Assembly (NCBI GenBank): GCA_938038825.1
Contig: CALHST010000384.1
Coordinates: forward strand, 1 to 5,618
Origin: an uncultured Paracoccaceae bacterium
GTDB lineage: Bacteria; Pseudomonadota; Alphaproteobacteria; Rhodobacterales; Rhodobacteraceae
DNA length: 5,618 nt
Direction of reading: 5' to 3'
Position numbers and translations under genes: made by a program. Of the stretch, positions 1-5,618 are shown one piece after another. The number at the start of each line of letters is the position of its first letter. The stretch's first letter is position 1. The notes under the pieces were generated by a model, which saw only the letters and a list, made by a program, of their open reading frames with translations, was not told the origin of the DNA and searched no databases.

Positions 1-1
1 G

Positions 2-196
2 GAAATCGCAGATGTGTTGCGTCGGCTCAGCGCCGAGATGGGGTTGACCGTGATTGTGACGGAGCAGAACGCAAACTTTGCCCTGTCACTGGCGCAGCGG
101 CTTTATGTGCTTGAGGCGGGTCATGTCACGGCCACTGGCACTGCAGAGGACCTCGCCAAAGATGACACCTTGGCCAAAAGCTATTTTGGGGCCTGA
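2..196 (+). CDS. livF: LivF-type ABC transporter ATP-binding protein, C-terminal 64 residues (5' end outside window)
   Basis: This is the tail of the second ATPase of a branched-chain amino acid-type (HAAT family) importer, which would sit on the cytoplasmic face with LivG and the LivH/LivM permeases. The reading frame is open from base 2 to the TGA at 194-196. Visible family marks are the strand and switch region VIVTEQNANFALSLA, then RLYVLEAGHV, and the ending KSYFGA, matching the usual LivF ending (YLG or similar). The canonical H-loop histidine is Gln here (TEQN, codon 65-67), which is normal for LivF and separates it from LivG, where the motif reads EHD. Walker A, signature and Walker B motifs lie before the left edge; full LivF proteins are about 235 residues. 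The gene runs convergently toward the peptide-transporter operon, so it belongs to a different transcription unit. Related transporters also carry urea or short amides, so the substrate is open. Confidence 0.88.
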   Translation, partial: EIADVLRRLSAEMGLTVIVTEQNANFALSLAQRLYVLEAGHVTATGTAEDLAKDDTLAKSYFGA

Positions 197-219
197 CATT
201 TGGAGCCTAACGGGCCGGA
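197..219. other. 23-base convergent intergenic gap
   Basis: This is the only spacer between the plus-strand LivF-type gene and the minus-strand amidase gene; the two stop codons face each other. I see no GC-rich stem followed by a T-run on either strand here. The only self-complementary elements are short GGCC-type matches. Termination of both units is therefore either Rho-dependent or uses structure inside the opposing coding ends. Confidence 0.7.
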
Positions 220-1656
220 TCACACAGCGCAGGGCGGCGGTGTGTAAGCCACGATGTCGCGTTCAACCGCACGGGCAAAGGCCAGGCAGGTTTTGTCGCG
301 GCCATGTCCGCAGATGGCCTGATATCCCACAGGCAAGCCCGCGATCTGCGCCATGGGTCCAACAACCGAAGGCAGGCCAACAACGCCGGAATATCCCGAC
401 CAGAACAATTGCGTGTTTTCCAATTGATCAACGTTGTTAACCGGAAAGCGGCGGAAGGGGCGTGTGCCAACCTCGTCCTTGGGAAAGGCGGCGCTTGAGG
501 CAACAGGGGCCAAAATGACATCCGCGTCTTCGAAAAACGCATCAAAAGCCAGCCGCGCGACGCGCCGTTGATTGTCCAGATCCAACCATGCGCGGTGACT
601 GATCTGAGTGCCCGACATTCGGGTGCCACCGATCCGTTTCACATCGTCAGGTGCATCGGCATAGGGTGCGACGGCGGCGTGTGCGTCTTCGTCGCTCATC
701 CCCAATGACAGGGCTGCGCCCAGCAGTTTCAGGTAGACCATGAAATGCGCTTCGCTGTCGATTTCAGGCAAACGATTGCGGATCACAGTGGCGCCGGCGG
801 TTTCCAGTTTATCGGCAAAATCTGACAGGGCGTCCAAATAGGCATGGTCCACGGGGGACGCGTCATCACCCAGCATCAAGGCCACCTTGAAGTCCGCAAG
901 GTTGGTGCGGGGGTCGGAATTGTCTGCGATGGACCAGACAGAGGCATCAAATTGCGACGGCCCGGCCAAGACGTCAAATGCAAGGCTTAAATCTGTCGCT
1001 GTGCGTGCCAAAGGCCCGGCCACTGCGATATCAATATCGCCGTACCAGCCCTCCATCGTGTGGCCCCGTTTGGACACCACATTCCATGTGGGTTTCAGGC
1101 CAAACACCCCGTTGTAATGGGCCGGGTTGCGGATGCTGGACCCGATATCGCTGCCCACTTCCAGCGCGGACATGCCCGTGGCAATCGCAACGCCAGACCC
1201 GCCAGACGATCCGCCCGAGGTGCGGGTGACATCCCAAGGGTTGGAGGTCGACCCGTAAATTTCGTTAAAGCTTTGCCATTCCACCAGTTTCAGGGGAACG
1301 TTGGTTTTGCCATACACAATCCCGCCGGCAGCACGATAGCGTTTGACCGCGTCGGAATCCTTGGGCCGGATGTTGTCTTTCAGCGCGGGAATGCCCCATG
1401 TTGTGGGGCTGCCTGCCAGATCAAAGCTTTCTTTGACGGTGATCGGAATGCCGTGCAGGGGGCCGCGGCTTTGGCCCTCCTTGGTTTCGGTGTCGCATTT
1501 TACGGCCTCTGCCATGGCGTGTGCGCGGTCTTGCCAGATGACCGCGTTCAGGCTGGGGTTCAGCCGGTCCACCCGATCAAATGCGATTTGCAGCTGTTCG
1601 CGGGCCGTTGTTTCACCGCGTTGGATCGCGGCGGCAATGTCGGTGGCGCTCAGCAT
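220..1656 (-). CDS. Amidase-signature family amidase (AS family serine hydrolase)
   Basis: Predicted cytoplasmic amidase of 478 residues, normal for the amidase-signature family, which hydrolyses carboxamides to acid plus ammonia or amine with a Ser-cisSer-Lys triad. The triad is visible: Lys75 in ITVKESFDLAG, cis-Ser150 in SGGSSGGSG, and nucleophile Ser174 in GSDIGSSIRNPA. The conserved GVFGLKPT stretch follows at 183-190. The residue before the nucleophile is Ser173 where most relatives have Gly. There is no signal peptide or membrane segment. The open frame continues upstream of 1656 into the preceding gene, but the ATG at 1656 is preferred because MLSATDIAAAIQRGE is a typical family N-terminus and the upstream extension has no family character. 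It lies 4 bases after the M20 stop codon and is the last gene of the operon. The substrate cannot be assigned; AS enzymes range from short aliphatic amides to aryl amides and GatA-type transamidation. No GatB/GatC neighbour is seen, so GatA is unlikely. Confidence 0.92.
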   Translation of the reverse strand: MLSATDIAAAIQRGETTAREQLQIAFDRVDRLNPSLNAVIWQDRAHAMAEAVKCDTETKEGQSRGPLHGIPITVKESFDLAGSPTTWGIPALKDNIRPKDSDAVKRYRAAGGIVYGKTNVPLKLVEWQSFNEIYGSTSNPWDVTRTSGGSSGGSGVAIATGMSALEVGSDIGSSIRNPAHYNGVFGLKPTWNVVSKRGHTMEGWYGDIDIAVAGPLARTATDLSLAFDVLAGPSQFDASVWSIADNSDPRTNLADFKVALMLGDDASPVDHAYLDALSDFADKLETAGATVIRNRLPEIDSEAHFMVYLKLLGAALSLGMSDEDAHAAVAPYADAPDDVKRIGGTRMSGTQISHRAWLDLDNQRRVARLAFDAFFEDADVILAPVASSAAFPKDEVGTRPFRRFPVNNVDQLENTQLFWSGYSGVVGLPSVVGPMAQIAGLPVGYQAICGHGRDKTCLAFARAVERDIVAYTPPPCAV

Positions 1657-1662
1657 CCCCTT
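1657..1662 (-). promoter_or_regulatory. Possible ribosome binding site AAGGGG abutting the amidase start
   Basis: Read on the minus strand, the purine run AAGGGG touches the ATG at 1656 with no spacer and overlaps the TAA stop of the M20 gene. The spacing is too short for efficient independent initiation, which suggests that ribosomes finishing the M20 gene re-initiate here. This supports a coupled start but does not prove it. Confidence 0.4.
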
Positions 1663-2833
1663 AACCCGCCGCCAAAGGCAGGCGACGTTCCAGCACCCGC
1701 GCCATGATCGAGGCCCCGACAGGCAGCAGCTCAGGATCCAGGACAAAGCCGGGGTTATGCAGGGGCAGGGTGCCTGCGTGCCCCACAGTGCAATAGGCGC
1801 CCGGAACCACCTTGAGCATGTCGGCAAAGTCTTCGGACCCGGTTGCGGGGTCTTGTTGATCCGTGACGTTGTCGGCCCCCACGATGTCTGCAGCGGCTTC
1901 CAGATAGGCGTCAGACAGGGCGGCATCATTGGTCAGCACATCAAACACATTGCGCAGGTCCAGCGTGATATCGACGCCATACGCCCGCCCCATCCCGTCA
2001 CACAGATCCTGCATCCGGGTTGCGGCCACGTCATAGACGTCGTCCTTGAAGTAGCGAATGGTGCCCGCCAGTGTGGCTGTATCAGGCACAACGTTATACG
2101 CCGCCCCTGCATGGATCTGCGTCACCGACACCACGCAGGTGTCCAGCGGTGGCACGTTGCGGGACACAATGGATTGGATCTGCCCCACAAGCGCCGAAGA
2201 GATCACCACCGGATCGCGCGAGGCTTGGGGCATTGCCGCGTGGCTGCCGCGCCCTTGGATCTTGATGTCAAAGAAGGCTGCGCCCGCCATGGCGGTGCCT
2301 TTGCAGATCCCCACGCGACCGGGCATCCCGTTGGGGTAATTGTGCATCCCGTACACTTCGTCACAGGGGAACCGATCAAACAGCCCATCGGCCAACATGC
2401 CGCGTGCGCCACCCAGACCTTCTTCTGCGGGTTGAAAGATCAGCACGGCAGTGCCGTCAAAATCGCGGGTTTCCGCCAGATGTTTGGCCGCGCCCAGCAG
2501 CATCGTTGTGTGACTGTCATGACCGCACGCATGCATAACGCCGGGAGTCTTGGAGGCATAGGCAAGGTTGGTTTCCTCGTCTATCGGCAAGGCGTCCATG
2601 TCGGCCCGCAGCCCAACGCGTTTACCTCCGCCCCCTTTGCCCTTGATCAGCCCCACAACCCCGGTCTTTGCGATCCCCTCATGCACTTCATCCACGCCAT
2701 AGGCACGCAGCTTATCCGCGACCACGTTGGCAGTGCGGGTTTCCGTAAAGCCGATTTCAGGATGCGCGTGCAGGTCTTTGAAGATCTCGGTCAGTTCATC
2801 TTTGGCTTTTTCAATGATGGGCAATATCGCCAT
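1661..2833 (-). CDS. M20D-family metallo-amidohydrolase (aminoacylase/hippurate hydrolase-like)
   Basis: Predicted cytoplasmic metal-dependent hydrolase of 390 residues, the usual length for the M20D family (HipO, N-acyl-amino-acid amidohydrolases, plant ILL2-like enzymes). These enzymes cleave the amide bond of N-acyl amino acids or related small amides. Motifs in order: HAHPEIGFTE (22-31), RADMDALPI (76-84), HACGHD (101-106) giving ligands Cys103 and His105, QPAEEG (134-139) with catalytic Glu137 and metal-ligand Glu138, GMHN (162-165) with His164, the lid/dimerisation segment GRGSHAAMPQ (194-203), GSEDF (332-336), and LHNPGF (358-363) with His359. All expected ligands are present, so the enzyme should be active. 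The frame is open further upstream, but the ATG at 2833 starts the family-like N-terminus and has a good AGGAGA site 7 bases before it. It follows the ATPase gene by 22 bases and precedes the amidase by 4. Exact substrate unknown. Confidence 0.94.
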   Translation of the reverse strand: MAILPIIEKAKDELTEIFKDLHAHPEIGFTETRTANVVADKLRAYGVDEVHEGIAKTGVVGLIKGKGGGGKRVGLRADMDALPIDEETNLAYASKTPGVMHACGHDSHTTMLLGAAKHLAETRDFDGTAVLIFQPAEEGLGGARGMLADGLFDRFPCDEVYGMHNYPNGMPGRVGICKGTAMAGAAFFDIKIQGRGSHAAMPQASRDPVVISSALVGQIQSIVSRNVPPLDTCVVSVTQIHAGAAYNVVPDTATLAGTIRYFKDDVYDVAATRMQDLCDGMGRAYGVDITLDLRNVFDVLTNDAALSDAYLEAAADIVGADNVTDQQDPATGSEDFADMLKVVPGAYCTVGHAGTLPLHNPGFVLDPELLPVGASIMARVLERRLPLAAG

Positions 2834-2840
2834 GGGAACA

Positions 2841-2846
2841 TCTCCT
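2841..2846 (-). promoter_or_regulatory. Ribosome binding site AGGAGA for the M20 amidohydrolase gene
   Basis: On the minus strand AGGAGA ends 7 bases before the ATG at 2833. This is the strongest Shine-Dalgarno match in the operon. It fixes the start at 2833 rather than at any position in the open frame that continues upstream to 2977. Confidence 0.75.
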
Positions 2847-2855
2847 GCGGTGGGG

Positions 2856-4475
2856 TTAATGGGCGCGTCCTGACCCGAATTCAACATCTGTGCCGGGGGC
2901 TGCGTCCAGCAACAGGCGGGTATAGTCGTGTTGCGGATCAGAATAGACAGACCGCGTGGGGCCCTGTTCCACCACAACTCCGTGCTGCATCACGATCAGC
3001 CGGTCACAGATTTGGGCAGCGACCCGCAAATCATGGGTGATGAACAACATCGCCAGATTATAGCGGTCGCGAATGTCATCCAGCAGTTCAAGCACTTGGG
3101 CCTGCACCGACACGTCCAGCGCCGACACGGCTTCGTCCGCGATCAGCACTTCGGGTTTCACGGCCAAGGCCCGCGCGATACAAATCCGTTGCCGCTGACC
3201 CCCGGAAAACTGGTGCGGATAGCGATCCAGCGCATCCCCTGACAGGCCCACCAGCTCCATCAGGTCGCGCGCGTCTGCCAGTGCCTTGTCTTGGGTAATT
3301 CCGTAATTCATCGGCGCTTCGATGATGGATTGCCCAATGGTGCGGCGCGGATTGAGCGAGCGATAGGGGTCTTGGAACACGATCTGCACTTTGGACCGGT
3401 GCGGGCGCAGCTTGGATTCCGGCAGGGTCGCGATTTCGGTCCCATGCAGGGATATCGACCCCGATGTGGGATTGATCAGGCGTGCAATGCACCGCGCCAC
3501 GGTGGATTTACCAGAGCCACTTTCCCCGACGATCCCAAGGGTTTCGCCCTTTTTCACATACAGATCCACATCCTTGGCAGCATGCACAATCCGATCTTTG
3601 CTGAGCCAGCCCTTGCGGCCATAGACCTTGTTCAAGGTGGTGACATTGATCGAGGTTTCGCCTTTGATCACAGTGCGTTCTGGCGGGGTCATGGACGGGA
3701 CCGAGGCCATGAGCATCTGCGTGTAGGGCTCTTTGGGGTTGCGCAGGACGTCGTCCCGGCTGCCTTGTTCCACGATGCGTCCGTGTTGCATGACGACAAT
3801 GCGATCCGCGATTTCTGCCACAACGCCAAAGTCATGGGTGATAAACAGAACCCCGGTGCCCTGACGTTCCTGCATCTCTTTCACAAGCTTCAGGATCTGC
3901 GCTTGGGTGGTCACATCCAGCGCCGTTGTGGGTTCATCTGCAATCAACAGGGCAGGGTCCAGAACCAAGGCCATGGCGATCATGATGCGTTGTCGCTGCC
4001 CTCCGGAAAGCTGGTGGGGAAAGCTGTCTACCATACGGTCCGGGTCGGGCAAATGCACCGCGCGCATGATCTCGATGGCGCGCGCGCGGCGGTCTGCCAC
4101 GCCCAGATCGGTATGGATTTCCAACACTTCCGCGATTTGATCGCCAACCCGGGCCACAGGGCTGAGTGCGGTCATCGGTTCCTGAAAGATCATTGCCATT
4201 TTGGTGCCGCGCAGGTCGCGCAACCGGTTGGGCACGGCCTGCAAGGTGTCTTCGCCCTGCAACAGGGTTTCGCCTGCATCGGGTGTCAGTTCCTTGGGCA
4301 ACAGCCCCATGACAGCTTGTGCTGTCACCGATTTGCCAGAGCCACTTTCGCCCACGACACAGACGATTTCACCAGGATTGACGGTAAAGCTGATCTCTTC
4401 CACGGCGTGCGGTCGATCCGCCCCTTTTGGCAGGCGCACACGCAGATTATTCACGCGAAGAACCGGGTCACTCAT
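2856..4475 (-). CDS. Dipeptide/oligopeptide-type ABC transporter ATPase with two fused nucleotide-binding domains (DppD-DppF fusion)
   Basis: Cytoplasmic energy-coupling subunit of 539 residues that combines both ATPase halves of a Dpp/Opp-type importer in one chain, as in GsiA or YejF. Domain 1 (about 4-262): Walker A GESGSGKS 42-49, Q-loop Gln98, signature LSGGQ 156-160, Walker B with catalytic Glu181, switch His214. Domain 2 (about 275-527): Walker A 317-324, Q-loop Gln368, signature FSGGQ 423-427, Walker B with Glu448, switch His481. Each half ends with the Opp/Dpp C-terminal signature (EPYTQMLMASVP at 249-260; HDYTRLLLDAAP at 516-527). Both sites look catalytically complete. The only cysteines are 39, 329, 432 and 490, so the C-terminal Cys-rich iron-sulfur motif of some OppD/DppD proteins is absent. 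The ATG at 4475 follows the permease stop by 5 bases; its ribosome site is weak (AGG about 10 bases upstream), consistent with translational coupling. It should pair with the two permeases encoded upstream in the operon. Confidence 0.95.
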   Translation of the reverse strand: MSDPVLRVNNLRVRLPKGADRPHAVEEISFTVNPGEIVCVVGESGSGKSVTAQAVMGLLPKELTPDAGETLLQGEDTLQAVPNRLRDLRGTKMAMIFQEPMTALSPVARVGDQIAEVLEIHTDLGVADRRARAIEIMRAVHLPDPDRMVDSFPHQLSGGQRQRIMIAMALVLDPALLIADEPTTALDVTTQAQILKLVKEMQERQGTGVLFITHDFGVVAEIADRIVVMQHGRIVEQGSRDDVLRNPKEPYTQMLMASVPSMTPPERTVIKGETSINVTTLNKVYGRKGWLSKDRIVHAAKDVDLYVKKGETLGIVGESGSGKSTVARCIARLINPTSGSISLHGTEIATLPESKLRPHRSKVQIVFQDPYRSLNPRRTIGQSIIEAPMNYGITQDKALADARDLMELVGLSGDALDRYPHQFSGGQRQRICIARALAVKPEVLIADEAVSALDVSVQAQVLELLDDIRDRYNLAMLFITHDLRVAAQICDRLIVMQHGVVVEQGPTRSVYSDPQHDYTRLLLDAAPGTDVEFGSGRAH

Positions 4476-4480
4476 ACCAA

Positions 4481-5386
4481 TCAGACCTGTTTTGAAAAGC
4501 GCGGATCCATTGTGTCGCGCAGACCATCCCCCAGGACGTTCACGGATAAAACCGTCAACGCAAGGACAATGCCGGGGTAAAGGATGTTATGGGGATGCAG
4601 CTGAAAGACCTGACGCCCTTCGGCCATGATGTTCCCCCATGTGGGGATCTCGGGTGGGATGCCGATACCCAGAAAACTTAGGATCGCTTCCACAATAATG
4701 GCAGAGGCCACGATAAAGGTGCCCTGAACGATCAGTGGCGCAATGGTATTGGGCAGCACGTGGCGCACCAATAGCAGCGGCGTCGGGGTGCCGGCTGTGA
4801 TCGCCGCTTCGACATACGGTTCTTCGCGGATCGACAGCACAACAGAGCGCACAAGGCGCACAACGCGCGGGATTTCTGACACCACGATGGCAACAATCAC
4901 CGACAGCAACCCGGCCGAAAACAGGGACACCACCGCAATGGCCAGCAGGATCGCGGGAATGGCCATCATCCCATCCATGATGCGCATGATGAAACTGTCT
5001 GCAAACCGAAAATACCCGGCAATCAGGCCAATCAGCATACCGACAAAGATCGCAATGGCGGCCACGGACAGCCCCACAATCAGGGACGTGCGGGCGCCGT
5101 ACACCACGCGGGAATACACATCCCGCCCCAGCGTGTCTGACCCCATGCGATAGACGACCTCGACCTTTTGGCCGGTATTGTAATCCCGTACTGTGGCCTC
5201 GTATCCGGGTGGTTGGTTGCGGTTGCGGGGGCTGATGCCGGATGGATCGCGGGTATCAAGATAAGGCGCAAAGATCCCCATGAGGGCAATCAACAGCGCC
5301 AGCCCCCCGCCAAGCAGAACAGAGGTGTTGGAAAACATGCGCCCCAAAGTCTGGCGAAACGGGGATTGAGCAGTGGTCACAGCCAT
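4481..5386 (-). CDS. DppC-type ABC transporter inner-membrane permease
   Basis: Integral membrane subunit of 301 residues, normal for the DppC/OppC/GsiD family, forming half of the translocation pore. Apparent membrane segments lie near residues 22-42, 101-125, 136-156, 160-178, 217-240 and 270-289. The family hallmark MGSDTLGRDVYSRVVYGAR (81-99) precedes the second segment. The EAA loop that contacts the ATPase is clear at 193-213: EAA (193-195), Gly199, then HVLPN (209-213). The C-terminus GDGLRDTMDPRF is also typical. The loop between segments 1 and 2 (about 43-80) includes a charged stretch, GYEATVRDYNTGQKVEVVYR, longer than in classic DppC. The ATG at 5386 shares one base with the TAA of the preceding permease gene (TAATG), and AAGGAT lies 9 bases upstream. 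Sequence cannot discriminate among dipeptide, oligopeptide, glutathione, opine or nickel as substrate. Confidence 0.94.
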   Translation of the reverse strand: MAVTTAQSPFRQTLGRMFSNTSVLLGGGLALLIALMGIFAPYLDTRDPSGISPRNRNQPPGYEATVRDYNTGQKVEVVYRMGSDTLGRDVYSRVVYGARTSLIVGLSVAAIAIFVGMLIGLIAGYFRFADSFIMRIMDGMMAIPAILLAIAVVSLFSAGLLSVIVAIVVSEIPRVVRLVRSVVLSIREEPYVEAAITAGTPTPLLLVRHVLPNTIAPLIVQGTFIVASAIIVEAILSFLGIGIPPEIPTWGNIMAEGRQVFQLHPHNILYPGIVLALTVLSVNVLGDGLRDTMDPRFSKQV

Positions 5387-5616
5387 TAGTAACGGATCCT
5401 TGGATCAAGCAACGTATAGCTGACATCCACCGCGAGGTTGATCAGCACATAAACAACGGAAAAGAAAAGAATAACCGCTTGGATTGTGGGAAAATCGCGG
5501 TTCAAAACGGCCTCGACCGTCAACAGACCAAGACCGGGAATGGTAAAGACGCTTTCGGTCACCACCACGCCCCCAATCAGGATGGCAATGGCAAGACCAA
5601 TGACCGTGACAATCGG
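5386..5616 (-). CDS. DppB-type ABC transporter permease, C-terminal 76 residues (5' end outside window)
   Basis: C-terminal part of the partner permease; full family members are about 305-340 residues, so roughly three quarters lies beyond the right edge. The frame is open from 5616 down to the TAA at 5386-5388; the two edge bases 5617-5618 belong to a partial codon. Family marks are PIVTVIGL, a hydrophobic helix, ESVFTIPGLGLLTVEAV (which matches the conserved E-x-V-F-x-x-PGLG segment), RDFPTIQAV, a final membrane helix, and the terminal DPRIRY that closes many DppB/OppB proteins. A GTG at 5566-5568 is in frame, but it lies inside conserved family sequence and is not the true start. Its stop codon overlaps the next permease's ATG by one base, as expected for coupled synthesis of the two pore halves. 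Confidence 0.93.
   Translation of the reverse strand, partial: PIVTVIGLAIAILIGGVVVTESVFTIPGLGLLTVEAVLNRDFPTIQAVILFFSVVYVLINLAVDVSYTLLDPRIRY
5396..5401 (-). promoter_or_regulatory. Ribosome binding site AAGGAT for the DppC-type permease gene
   Basis: Read on the minus strand, AAGGAT lies 9 bases before the ATG at 5386, inside the last codons of the DppB-type gene. Together with the TAATG stop/start overlap it supports 5386 as the true start. Confidence 0.6.
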
Positions 5617-5618
5617 CA

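Noticed and set aside
1025..1040. 7-base inverted repeat GCGATAT-CA-ATATCGC, resembling an operator
   Set aside because: It lies inside the amidase coding region and encodes the repeated Asp-Ile-Asp-Ile of GDIDIAV. It is not near a promoter or start codon, so coincidence is the simpler explanation.
1657..1929. N-terminal extension of the amidase frame up to 1929
   Set aside because: The extension lies in the wrong frame over the 3' end of the M20 gene and has no family character. The amidase-like N-terminus begins at the ATG at 1656.
2283..2292. 10-base palindrome CGCCATGGCG
   Set aside because: It sits within M20 coding sequence; a short palindrome of this kind is expected by chance in GC-rich DNA.
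2834..2977. N-terminal extension of the M20 frame up to 2977
   Set aside because: It overlaps the ATPase 3' end in another frame, while the ATG at 2833 has a strong AGGAGA site and a family-typical N-terminus.
1343..3040. Open plus-strand frame of 565 codons opposite the amidase, M20 and ATPase genes
   Set aside because: It spans three well-supported minus-strand genes and their junctions. Its translation is rich in Arg, His, Gly and Pro with no recognisable domain, as expected of the antisense of high-GC coding sequence.
2999..4360. Apparent internal repeat between the two halves of the ATPase gene
   Set aside because: The similarity reflects two homologous nucleotide-binding domains (Walker A, signature, Walker B), the normal architecture of this fused family, not a recent DNA duplication.
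3291..4580. Open plus-strand frame of 429 codons opposite the double ATPase gene
   Set aside because: It is the antisense of conserved ABC ATPase motifs. The repeated-looking segments, such as those with GHGDHDAL-type strings, are mirror images of the two homologous ATPase halves, and no protein family is recognisable.

Overview
This window looks like chromosomal DNA from an alphaproteobacterium. A marine Rhodobacteraceae (roseobacter-type) host is my best guess, from the moderately high GC, the style of the proteins and the gene order. That assignment is inference, because no 16S or other marker gene is present.

Layout. Bases 2-196 (+) hold the last 64 codons of a LivF-type ATPase from a branched-chain amino acid/amide ABC importer. 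A 23-base convergent gap follows. The rest of the window (220 to the right edge) is one tightly packed minus-strand operon, truncated at the right edge. In transcription order it encodes: the C-terminus of a DppB-type permease, a complete DppC-type permease, a 539-residue ATPase with two fused nucleotide-binding domains (DppD+DppF in one chain), an M20D-family metallo-amidohydrolase, and an amidase-signature serine hydrolase. Junctions are a 1-base overlap (TAATG), then gaps of 5, 22 and 4 bases, so co-transcription is very likely. The operon promoter, the start of the DppB-type gene and any periplasmic binding protein lie beyond the right edge.

How the genes fit together. The two permeases and the double ATPase are the inner-membrane core of a peptide/opine/nickel-family (Dpp/Opp) importer. 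The last two genes encode predicted cytoplasmic hydrolases that cut amide bonds by different chemistries: metal-dependent for M20D and Ser-Ser-Lys for the amidase. A reasonable inference is that the transporter imports a small peptide-like, N-acylated or amidated compound that these two enzymes break down. The actual substrate cannot be read from the sequence.

No RNA gene, insertion sequence, CRISPR array, phage element or defence gene was seen. The long plus-strand open frames opposite the operon are best explained as shadows. I found no evidence for a previously undescribed system. The points worth a second look are the substrate question, a Gly-to-Ser change beside the amidase nucleophile, and the missing terminator between the convergent genes.
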